This document shows positions 35,070-43,716 of a stretch of DNA of 64,000 nucleotides, one piece after another; the stretch's first letter is position 1; each line of letters begins with the position of its first letter. Origin of the DNA: RDXT01 sp033765305 (lineage in GTDB: Bacteria; Bacteroidota; Bacteroidia; J057). Both the position numbers and the translations under genes were made by a program. Location of the stretch: the NCBI GenBank assembly GCA_033765305.1, contig JANRID010000018.1:186001-250000 (forward strand). The letters are read 5' to 3'. Below the pieces are notes generated by a model, which saw nothing but the letters and a program-made list of their open reading frames with translations, did not search any database and had not been told where the DNA came from.

Positions 35070-35810
35070 TTATGCGTCCATTCCGGGTTCCTGCGGGATT
35101 TCAGGCGTTTCGGCGGGCTGTTCCTGGGGCGGGGCAGCAGGCTGGGCTTTCGGCGGGCGTCCGCGTCCGCGCTTGGTGCCGTCTGCAGGCGCTTCGGCAC
35201 GGGCTTTGGCAACGCTTTTGCCCTTGCCGGCACCTTTCCCGCCGCGTTTGCCGCGCGTCTCGGGTGCATCTTCGGCAGGCGCAGCAGCCGACTTGCGGGG
35301 GCGGCCTTTTTTAGGGGCATCCACGGGCACATCGCCGATCCATTCCGGCTGCGCTACTGCTGCATTTTTACGGGGGCGGCCTTTTTTAGGGGCTGCCGGC
35401 AGATCCGGCTCCACAGGCGGCACTGCCGCTGCGGCTTTGCGGCCGCGGCCTTTCTGTTTTTCAGGAGCAGGCACCGGCTGTACTTCCGCAGGTACCGGCA
35501 CCGATGCAGGTGCAGCACCGGCCAGCTGGGCTTCCAGCTCGTGAATCCGGGTCTGCAGCGCGTTGAATTCGGCGCGGGTCGGAATAAACAGGCGGTCCAG
35601 TACCCCTTCCGCAGCCTCTTTCAGCCGGCGCTCGAAATCTTCGCGGCGCGCTTCCGTCTGATCGAAGAAATCATCCAGAATGCGCTTGCCGTCTTTTTCG
35701 GTGAGTTTGCCCTTCCCGACCAGATCGTTGACCGAATCCTGGAGGCGCTCGGCAGTCAGTGCGGCAAGCCCTACTCCGGTGTAAAAGAATTTTTTAAGAA
35801 AATCTTCCAT
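35070..35810 (-). CDS. Phasin-like helical protein with AT-hook tail
   Basis: A 246-residue protein in two parts. Residues 1-100 are helical with heptad-like spacing and resemble the phasin / polyhydroxyalkanoate-regulator family (EDFLKKFFYTGVGLAALTAERLQDSVNDLV; FDQTEARREDFERRLKEAAEGVLDRL). The rest is Pro/Ala/Lys/Arg-rich and holds repeated AT-hook-type cores: KGRGRK, KKGRPRKNA, KKGRPRKSA, KRGRGRPPK. So it may connect a helical bundle to AT-rich DNA. No PHA synthase is nearby. The promoter is unusually good. Confidence 0.75.
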   Translation of the reverse strand: MEDFLKKFFYTGVGLAALTAERLQDSVNDLVGKGKLTEKDGKRILDDFFDQTEARREDFERRLKEAAEGVLDRLFIPTRAEFNALQTRIHELEAQLAGAAPASVPVPAEVQPVPAPEKQKGRGRKAAAAVPPVEPDLPAAPKKGRPRKNAAVAQPEWIGDVPVDAPKKGRPRKSAAAPAEDAPETRGKRGGKGAGKGKSVAKARAEAPADGTKRGRGRPPKAQPAAPPQEQPAETPEIPQEPGMDA

Positions 35811-35829
35811 CTTGAGCTACATTTATCAA

Positions 35830-35860
35830 CAAAATAAGCAACAACATTTCTCAACCCAAA
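35830..35860 (-). promoter_or_regulatory. Near-consensus promoter for the AT-hook protein
   Basis: On the minus strand: TTTG (35857-35860), exactly 19 bases, then TTATTTTG (35830-35837), one mismatch from TAnnTTTG. The ATG is 19 bases downstream. Spacing is the published optimum for Bacteroidota. Confidence 0.7.
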
Positions 35861-35910
35861 TACCTGTAATAAAATATTCCGGATTCCGGGTCAGTATTTG
35901 CCTGAATTTC

Positions 35911-36312
35911 ATGAGCTACCGCGTTAAATTAAGCAGCGAAGCCGCCTACAGGCTCGCCGATGCCATGCAGCAGACGGCAGATAAAAAACGTTCGCGCAGG
36001 CTGCTGGCTATTTCGCTCAGGCATTATGGATATCCGGTCAATGAAATTGCTACCCTGCTGAGTGTCAGCGACAAAACCATCACTGCATGGATCCGGAAAT
36101 ATCTCGAATCGGGATTGGACGGGCTGCTGGAATTGCAATATCCCAGAAAAAAAAATTCACGCCTTGCACCGCACGAAGCAGCAATCCGCGAATTCCGCGC
36201 GCAATTTCCGCAGGCGACACGGGAGGCGCTTCACACCTGGCTTACTGACAGTCAGGGAGTTAATATCGACTATAGCTGGCTTTGCCGGTATCTGGACCGG
36301 CACGGCCTGTAG
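35911..36312 (+). CDS. Orphan transposase-type helix-turn-helix protein (IS630-like N-terminal part)
   Basis: A 133-residue protein: MSYRVKLSSEAAYRLADAM, an HTH with YGYPVNEIATLLSVSDKTITAWIRKYLESGLDGLLE, and a winged-helix with AIREFRAQFPQATREALHTWL and YSWLCRYLDRHGL. This is the DNA-binding half of IS630-type transposases. The DDE catalytic half is absent: the 136 bases up to 36448 hold no DDE motif and no clear terminal repeats. It is either a decayed element or a stand-alone DNA-binding protein. It is divergent from the AT-hook gene. Confidence 0.75.
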   Translation: MSYRVKLSSEAAYRLADAMQQTADKKRSRRLLAISLRHYGYPVNEIATLLSVSDKTITAWIRKYLESGLDGLLELQYPRKKNSRLAPHEAAIREFRAQFPQATREALHTWLTDSQGVNIDYSWLCRYLDRHGL

Positions 36313-36448
36313 AAAATTCCAGCATATGCCTGCACGGACATCACGCACTGAAAATCCGCACAGCTTGTATCCGCTGCCGGAATATCAGGATACCCAGTAT
36401 ATGTATGCGGTGTAAGACGGTACAGCAAATTGCTGCATCCGCATCGGG

Positions 36449-37381
36449 CTACGCGGCCATATCCCGCCCGGAAGCGGCTGATGTCCAGCGCGCCTGGAGA
36501 AACCGGCCTATCCGGGCCACGGCGTCCTCGGCTTCCGGAATATACCGCCAGAATAATTGCCACACATGCAGCGTTCCCGGCCAGATCTGCAGCGTCACAT
36601 CGTTGCCGGCAGCGGCCAGGCGTGCGCCGAGGCGGCGCGCATCGTCGGTGAGCACTTCGGAATCGCTGGCCTGAATCAGCACCGGCGGCAGCCCGGAGAG
36701 ATCGGCATAGAGCGGCGAAATCATGGGATGCTCCAGCGCATACCGGCCGGCATAGACATCGGCCCAGCCGCGCACCTGCGGCACAAGCACGATGGGATCC
36801 TGGCTAGCAAAGGTTTTGGCCGATTCGCCTGAAAAGGTCAGATCCACCCAGGGCGACATGCACACGCAGGCAGCCGGCAGCGGCACGCCCAGCTCACGCA
36901 GGGAGAGCAGGAGCGCCAGGCTCAGCCCGCCGCCCGCAGAATCGCCGGCAATGGCAATCTCATGCGGCGCGTATCCTTGCTGCAGCAGGTACTGGTAGGC
37001 CAGGGCTGCATCTTCGAGGCCCGCCGGAAACGGATGCTCCGGCGCCAGGCGGTAGTCGATCAGCAGGCAGCGGGCTCCAGCCGCCTGCGCAATCGCGCCG
37101 GCCAGCCCTCGGTGCGTCTGCAGCGATCCTACCGCATATCCGCCCCCGTGCACAAACAGCAGAACCCTCCGGGTTTCCTGAGACTGGCTTCCGATCAGCC
37201 ATTCGGCCCGCATCTGCCCGATATTCAACGGCTTCGCCTCCATGCGGAATGGAAGCGTCAGCGCACGCGAGCTGAGGTCCAGCGTCCGGCGCAGATCCGG
37301 AATATGGGCCACATCCATGCGGATCAGCCGCTGGACATTCCAGACGGATAGGCGGAGCATGTGATGCTGAAAACTGGGCAT
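36449..37381 (-). CDS. Alpha/beta hydrolase, hormone-sensitive-lipase family esterase
   Basis: A 310-residue esterase. The oxyanion motif HGGGYAVGS is near residue 79, the nucleophile is in GDSAGGG near 147, the acid in SDSEVLTDDA, and the base in GTLHVWQLF. These define the HSL (family IV) class that hydrolyses short-chain esters. Length is normal and there is no signal peptide. Substrate unknown. It lies 73 bases upstream of the nucleoside transporter, on the same strand. Confidence 0.9.
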   Translation of the reverse strand: MPSFQHHMLRLSVWNVQRLIRMDVAHIPDLRRTLDLSSRALTLPFRMEAKPLNIGQMRAEWLIGSQSQETRRVLLFVHGGGYAVGSLQTHRGLAGAIAQAAGARCLLIDYRLAPEHPFPAGLEDAALAYQYLLQQGYAPHEIAIAGDSAGGGLSLALLLSLRELGVPLPAACVCMSPWVDLTFSGESAKTFASQDPIVLVPQVRGWADVYAGRYALEHPMISPLYADLSGLPPVLIQASDSEVLTDDARRLGARLAAAGNDVTLQIWPGTLHVWQLFWRYIPEAEDAVARIGRFLQARWTSAASGRDMAA

Positions 37382-37454
37382 ACGCGGGCGTAGTCGGATC
37401 CGGGGGCTGATGCGCAGGCAGCCGTGTAATATACGGGTTTTTCCCGGCCTGGGC

Positions 37455-39119
37455 TCAGGCGCCGATCATGGCGCCTGCGATGGCCGCTGTCAGAAATGAG
37501 GCGACTGTGCCGCCGATGAGCGCCTTGATGCCCAGCTCGGAAAGCAGGGTGCGCTTGCCGGGCGCCAGCGCGCCGATCCCGCCGATCTGAATGCCGATCG
37601 AGGCAAAATTGGCAAATCCGCAGAGGGCATAGGTCGCAATAATGATCGATTTGAAATGCGCGACGGACCCCGCCGCCTGCATATTCCCCATCGTCGTATA
37701 GGCTACAAACTCATTGAGAATGGTTTTTTCGCCCAGGAGCTGCCCGACGATCATGCTGTCCTGTGCCGGTACGCCCAGCAGCCAGGCAAACGGCGCGAAA
37801 ATCAGCCCGAACAGGTACTGCAGGTTGAGCTGCTGATACCGCCCGCCGGTGCTGGAAGCCACCAGCTCGTTGAGCCCGGTCCAGGAGCCGAGGCCGTTGA
37901 TCAGGATATAATTGGCCATATCGATCAGGGCGGTGAATACCAGCAGCATTACTCCTACATTGACTGCCAGGCGCAGGCCGTCGCCCGTACCGATCGAGAT
38001 GGCCTCCAGCACATTGGAGCCCAGCTTTTCGCGGGGCACGCTGAGATCCTGGCTGATTTCCTCCGTTTCAGGCATGAGCATTTTGGCTGCCACAATCGCC
38101 GCCGGCGCCGACATGATGGAGGCGCAGAGCAGGTGCGTTGCGAAAATCTGCTGCTGCACCGGGTCGCTGCCGCCCAGGTATCCGACATAGGCCGCAAATA
38201 CCCCGCCGGCAATGGTGGCCATGCCGCCGGTCATCAGGCAGAGGATTTCCGAGCGGGTCATGCGCTCCACATACGGCTTGATCAGCAGCGGCGCCTCCGT
38301 CTGGCCGAGAAAAATATTGCCGGCTGCCGCCAGGCTTTCCGCACCGGAAAGCCGCATGGTCTTGCTCATGCCCAGCGCGACAAAATATACCACGCGCTGC
38401 AGAATGCCCAGATAATACAGAATGGACATCAGCGCGGAAAAAAAGACGATGGTGGGCAGAATCTGGAAAGCGAAAATATATCCGAATGAATCGGTCTTCG
38501 TCACCAGGCTCCCGAAGATGAAGGCCGCTCCTGCTTCCGAGAAGTCCAGAATCCGGACAAAGCCGCCGGCAATCCACGCAAAGAAGTCCTTGACGAACGG
38601 CACCTTGAGCACCAGGATGGCAAAAAGCACCTGCAGCCCCATGCCGGTCGCGACCAGCCGCCAGTCGATGGCCTTGCGGTTGGCGCTCAGCAGCCAGCAG
38701 CAGCCGAGCATGACCGCGATGCCCAATGCGCCCCGGAGGAGGTCCATCCAGCCCATCGGGCTGCTGAGCATGGACGGCGGCGCTGGTGCCGCCGATGGCA
38801 CCGCAGGGGAGGCTGCAGCACGCATCAGTCCGCCTGGCTCCAGCGACTGCGCAGCGCCTGTGCTGGTAAGGATGAGCTGCTGAGGCGGAGCCCCGTCCGG
38901 GTCCGGAGCCAGGCGGAGCGTATCGCCCTGCGCGCTCCAGGCGCCGCTGGTCCGGGTACCGGAGCTTTGAATGCGGTCAAAGCCGCCCTCCGCGTTCAGG
39001 GTCAGGGTATCTCCGGGCTGCGCCCAGGTGCCGGCCCACCGGTCTGCGCCGGCAGGCTGTGCTGGCAGATACAGCACGCCAATCAACAGGGCCCCCAGGA
39101 GGCCGATTCGTTTGCTCAT
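37455..39119 (-). CDS. NupC/CNT-family nucleoside transporter with exported N-terminal domain
   Basis: A 554-residue membrane protein. The C-terminal about 400 residues are a concentrative nucleoside transporter with the family motif GQTEAPLLIKPYVERMTR, driven by sodium or protons. The N-terminus is unusual: a signal-like helix, then about 75 residues of beta-type sequence (RWAGTWAQPGDTLTL, SGAWSAQGDTLRLAPD), a lipocalin-like module probably outside the inner membrane, then a linker and the first transport helices. The ATG at 39119 starts this signal; the longer frame to 39314 is ignored. Confidence 0.88.
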   Translation of the reverse strand: MSKRIGLLGALLIGVLYLPAQPAGADRWAGTWAQPGDTLTLNAEGGFDRIQSSGTRTSGAWSAQGDTLRLAPDPDGAPPQQLILTSTGAAQSLEPGGLMRAAASPAVPSAAPAPPSMLSSPMGWMDLLRGALGIAVMLGCCWLLSANRKAIDWRLVATGMGLQVLFAILVLKVPFVKDFFAWIAGGFVRILDFSEAGAAFIFGSLVTKTDSFGYIFAFQILPTIVFFSALMSILYYLGILQRVVYFVALGMSKTMRLSGAESLAAAGNIFLGQTEAPLLIKPYVERMTRSEILCLMTGGMATIAGGVFAAYVGYLGGSDPVQQQIFATHLLCASIMSAPAAIVAAKMLMPETEEISQDLSVPREKLGSNVLEAISIGTGDGLRLAVNVGVMLLVFTALIDMANYILINGLGSWTGLNELVASSTGGRYQQLNLQYLFGLIFAPFAWLLGVPAQDSMIVGQLLGEKTILNEFVAYTTMGNMQAAGSVAHFKSIIIATYALCGFANFASIGIQIGGIGALAPGKRTLLSELGIKALIGGTVASFLTAAIAGAMIGA

Positions 39120-39156
39120 CAGTCCGCGGTCAGTCGGATGAATATTCAATATCTCG

Positions 39157-39164
39157 TAAAGATA
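39157..39164 (-). promoter_or_regulatory. -7-like box before the nucleoside transporter gene
   Basis: On the minus strand TATCTTTA, one mismatch from TAnnTTTG, 37 bases before the ATG. Confidence 0.4.
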
Positions 39165-39205
39165 CAGGTTTGGGCCGGGCTGGCAAATCCCGCCGGCTGC
39201 CGGCA

Positions 39206-39234
39206 TAAAAAAAACGGTGCGCGATGCGCACCGT
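39206..39234 (-). terminator. Rho-independent terminator after the small lipoprotein gene
   Basis: Nine-base perfect stem (39214-39222 with 39226-39234) with a 3-base loop; on the minus strand it runs directly into a T-tract (39206-39213). It separates the lipoprotein from the nucleoside transporter. Confidence 0.88.
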
Positions 39235-39264
39235 GCACGGACATCCGCTGCACCTGACAGGGCC

Positions 39265-39615
39265 TCAATACGGAATCCACAGACCGCCGTCGAGGGCTTC
39301 GAGGCTGTCGGCATCGGCAGCCGCCACTTCTACCAGGATGCGGCGGCCCGACGGGCACTGGCAGGCGGCACAGAAGGGCCCTTCGGCGTACACTTCCACC
39401 CCTACTGCCGAGGGGCTGATGCCGTTGGCCTGGAGGTAGGCTGTCACCCCGGCAATGGTGCCGGAAACATCCGGGATGCCGCTGCCGTTCCAGGCGTCGG
39501 AGCATTGGGTTTCCGCATACACATGGGTCCAGCTGCCGTCGGCAGGATGGGAATCGAGGAGCTTGCAGGAGCTGAGGGCAAGCAGGAGGGCGGTGGCAAT
39601 GAACAGGGCACGCAT
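39265..39615 (-). CDS. Small cysteine-containing lipoprotein, hypothetical
   Basis: A 116-residue lipoprotein (MRALFIATALLLALSSC). The mature domain has ETQCSDAW, GVTAYLQANGISPSAVGVEVYAEGPFCAACQCPSGRRILVEV, with four cysteines that may form disulfides or bind metal. No family recognised. The ATG at 39615 is supported by the signal peptide; the upstream frame is low-complexity. It has its own terminator. Confidence 0.75.
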   Translation of the reverse strand: MRALFIATALLLALSSCKLLDSHPADGSWTHVYAETQCSDAWNGSGIPDVSGTIAGVTAYLQANGISPSAVGVEVYAEGPFCAACQCPSGRRILVEVAAADADSLEALDGGLWIPY

Positions 39616-39861
39616 AGGTTTGAGTATGAGAAGGTTTGCTGTAAAGGTTCTGAAAAGCTTCAGCCGCCTGGCGCCGGTGGCTGCTGAAGCGCTGTTCAAC
39701 CCCAAGACGCAGCATGCCGCCCGGGCGCTGCATAGTGCCTGCGCGGCATTGCGCAGGCGTGCCGGCCCGGCGTGCAGGCGTGCGCAAGGCATGCGCCTGC
39801 GTGCAGCTGGCTTTTCTGAATCCTTTCCCTAACTTATCCCCCGAAACAGAACCAGATTGTT
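39616..39861. other. Divergent intergenic region with hairpin and GC-rich repeats
   Basis: 246 bases between the lipoprotein (minus) and the carboxylase (plus). GCTTCAGC (39657-39664) and GCTGAAGC (39683-39690) form an inverted repeat. Around 39740-39805 a GCAGGCGTGC unit occurs twice with related inverted copies (GCATGCGCCTGC). No gene is seen. It must hold both promoters, though no clear -7 box stands out. Confidence 0.5.
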
Positions 39862-41831
<1,970 letters not shown>

Positions 41832-41832
<1 letters not shown>

Positions 41833-41873
41833 TGCCAAACATCCGGCCTCCTGAGGGGCCGGATGTCTGGCAT
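41832..41873. terminator. Bidirectional terminator between convergent genes
   Basis: A long stem: ACATCCGGCC (41839-41848) with GGCCGGATGT (41857-41866), extended by ATGCCA and TGGCAT outside. It lies between the carboxylase stop and the response regulator stop. No long T-run, but the stem is very stable. Confidence 0.65.
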
Positions 41874-41893
41874 GCGGGGCGCGCCGGACGCGC

Positions 41894-42286
41894 TCAGATG
41901 GAGATGGCTTCCAGGTAGCGCGTGTTGAGCGGCTTGTTGAGGTACTTCAGCACATACTTGCTGCTGGCGGCGCGGTCGATATCCTTGGGGCTGATCGAAG
42001 ACGAAAGCATGATGATCTTGCAGCGGTCGCGCACATTCGGCGGAAATTTCTCGAAGTCTTCGAGAAACTGAAACCCGTCCATGATCGGCATGTTGATGTC
42101 CAGGAACACGATTTCGGGCAGCTTGCCGTCTTCGGCCTGGTGCCGGGTCAGATAATCGAGCGCCTCCTGGCCGGTCTGATAGATCAGAATGGTCTCGGCG
42201 AAGCTGGCGGCTTCTATAATTTTCTCGTTGATGATATTGTCGATCTCGTTATCATCGACGAGCATGACGATTTTATACATGGCCAT
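41894..42286 (-). CDS. Single-domain response regulator
   Basis: A CheY-like receiver of about 130 residues without output domain. Acid pocket in MLVDDNEID, phosphorylation aspartate in IVFLDINMPIMDGFQFL, threonine/serine position in MLSSSIS, and lysine in YLNKPL. This Bacteroidota type, with the long acidic-hydrophobic N-terminus, usually works with a hybrid or separate kinase. Starts at 42286 or 42280 (two codons apart) are both possible. No kinase is adjacent. Confidence 0.88.
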   Translation of the reverse strand: MAMYKIVMLVDDNEIDNIINEKIIEAASFAETILIYQTGQEALDYLTRHQAEDGKLPEIVFLDINMPIMDGFQFLEDFEKFPPNVRDRCKIIMLSSSISPKDIDRAASSKYVLKYLNKPLNTRYLEAISI

Positions 42287-42516
42287 ATGTAGTGAATCCA
42301 TTGTCTTCCCGCTTACAGACACAAGTTGGAGATTTCACAGCAATTCTCAAACGGCTGCAAAAAAATCGCAAAACCGAATCTTTCGGGGACATGTTAGAAA
42401 TCGGCAGAAAAGTGGGAGCAGGTGTTGGCGGATAGGGCCTTTCGCAGCAAACGGCATGCATGGCACGCAGCGCTGGCAGGTTAGAATCCTGCGCAGGTTG
42501 CGCGAACTGGGCACGT

Positions 42517-42903
42517 TCAGAACGGCAGATCGTCGTCGGGCAGGCTGGTGACGTCGACAGATCCGGATCCGCCGCCGGAGCTGGCGGGCATCTGCTGGGT
42601 ACGGGGCTCGGGGGCCGGCGCGGACTGCGTGGAGCTGATGCGCCAGGCCTCCAGCGTGTTGAAATATTTGATCTCGCCCTGCGGGCTCGTCCACTCGCGG
42701 CCGCGGAGGTTGAACTCCACGTCGATTTCGGCGCCCTGGTCGTAGCGGTCGAGCAAATCTACCTTGTCGTTGATCAGCTGGAACGACACGAACTGCGGAT
42801 ACATGGGATTATCCTCATACCGGAGCACAAATTCGCGCTTCTTGAATTTGTCCGAGATGACCTGGGTATCGAACTTCTTGTGCAGGGTCCCTTTTGCGTT
42901 CAT
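42517..42903 (-). CDS. DUF3127 protein with SSB-like acidic tail
   Basis: A 128-residue protein. The DUF3127 domain occupies about residues 1-90: MNAKGTLHKKFDTQVISD, KKREFVLRYEDNPMYPQFVSFQL, RYDQGAEIDVEFNLRGREW. It is an OB-fold type domain. A disordered tail (PAPEPRTQQMPASSGGGSG) ends in LPDDDLPF, very close to the DDDIPF tip by which SSB recruits repair proteins. So it probably binds nucleic acid and SSB-interacting enzymes. xseB lies 108 bases upstream on the same strand. Start at 42903 matches the domain. Confidence 0.88.
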   Translation of the reverse strand: MNAKGTLHKKFDTQVISDKFKKREFVLRYEDNPMYPQFVSFQLINDKVDLLDRYDQGAEIDVEFNLRGREWTSPQGEIKYFNTLEAWRISSTQSAPAPEPRTQQMPASSGGGSGSVDVTSLPDDDLPF

Positions 42904-43011
42904 AGCCAAGGTTGTTAAACAGGTGGGTGGTGGAGAAATCGGAGTGGTAAAGCTACACAATCCGCAGGATTAATGCATCTGCGGATGCGGATTTTGACGG
43001 GGTGCAGGGCC

Positions 43012-43224
43012 TTATTCGAGCGGCTTCAGCTCGCCGTTGACCAGCTGCTGAACCCGCAGCTCGGCCTGGTCCAGATACCCCCGGCATTGGCCGATCAGCT
43101 CCATCCCCTGCCGGAACAGCTCGACCTGCCGGTCGAAGTCCGATACGCCCTGCTGCATCTTCTCCACGAGCCGGCGCAGTTCGGTCAGTTTTTCTTCCAG
43201 CGAAAAATCGGCAGGCAGCTCCAT
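43012..43224 (-). CDS. xseB: Exodeoxyribonuclease VII small subunit
   Basis: A 70-residue two-helix protein of normal length: FSLEEKLTELRRLVEKMQQG, FDRQVELFRQGMELIGQCRGYLDQAELRVQQL. It coats the coiled-coil of the XseA large subunit in the nuclease that degrades single-stranded DNA. XseA is not encoded nearby; the 492 bases upstream hold no gene of that size. Confidence 0.92.
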   Translation of the reverse strand: MELPADFSLEEKLTELRRLVEKMQQGVSDFDRQVELFRQGMELIGQCRGYLDQAELRVQQLVNGELKPLE

Positions 43225-43560
43225 CGGCAGGTTGGGATAAGATCAGAACAGCAGAAGCCGGCTTGAGAACAGATGCTCAGCACCGGTCTTGCAAATACGC
43301 ATTCTCCATCCAGCCAGTCAACTCCCGCAGCGGGAAAAAATCCACTGTCCAGCAGGGTGTGCAGCATTGTAGGCTATACCAAACACGCACCGCACCGTTT
43401 TTCGCAAATAGTCAAATAACAGTTTGACTGTCAGAGAGTTGTGTTTTATGCGCAAACCTTAGCCCAGCCGGACGGGTGTCCAGATCTTTCCGTTCAGGCA
43501 TGCATTTTGCCCATTGGCTCATAGCTAAGCTTCTGTTTGATCTTCCCTAACGCTTGCCGT

Positions 43561-43626
43561 ATGCCTCACACTTTACCCTGCAACACCCGCTCCAAGGCCC
43601 TGGACATCATCATCTGGCCTTTGTGA
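43561..43626 (+). CDS. Possible small ORF (21 residues) upstream of a strong terminator
   Basis: ATG to TGA reads MPHTLPCNTRSKALDIIIWPL. It is 21 bases after a weak -7 box (43532-43539) and ends 22 bases before the terminator hairpin. No similarity is recognised and the peptide may not be made; the transcript could be a small RNA instead. It is listed because a plus-strand terminator here must end some transcript, and this is the only ORF inside. Confidence 0.25.
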   Translation: MPHTLPCNTRSKALDIIIWPL

Positions 43627-43648
43627 CCTGCACCTCCCTGATCTGACT

Positions 43649-43681
43649 GCAGCCGGAGCATGCTCCGGCTGCTTTTCTCTT
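43649..43681 (+). terminator. Strong rho-independent terminator
   Basis: A 24-base perfect palindrome (43649-43672; arms GCAGCCGGAGCA and TGCTCCGGCTGC) followed by TTTTCTCTT. It is plus-strand and lies only 36 bases before the next gene, with no annotated plus-strand gene upstream for over 1.3 kb. Confidence 0.85.
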
Positions 43682-43703
43682 GGCGCTGCCCGCCTTCCTG
43701 CCG

Positions 43704-43711
43704 TATCTTTA
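43704..43711 (+). promoter_or_regulatory. -7-like box abutting the VLRF1-like gene
   Basis: TATCTTTA (one mismatch) ends five bases before the ATG at 43717, giving a near-leaderless transcript. Confidence 0.45.
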
Positions 43712-43716
43712 CGGGC

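Larger units (their letters stand above)
43225..43716. other. 492-base intergenic region with a terminator and possible small ORF
   Basis: The region between xseB (minus) and the VLRF1-like gene (plus) is less GC-rich than coding DNA in its middle. Besides the small ORF at 43561 and the terminator at 43649 it shows only scattered TTTG elements (for example 43506-43509) and TCTGTTTG at 43532-43539 as a weak -7 box with 22-base spacing. No tRNA-like or large ORF is seen. Confidence 0.55.

Noticed and set aside
36313..36448. DDE catalytic half of a transposase after the HTH protein
   Set aside because: No D...D...E pattern or terminal inverted repeat was seen in any frame; the remaining sequence is short and not protein-like.
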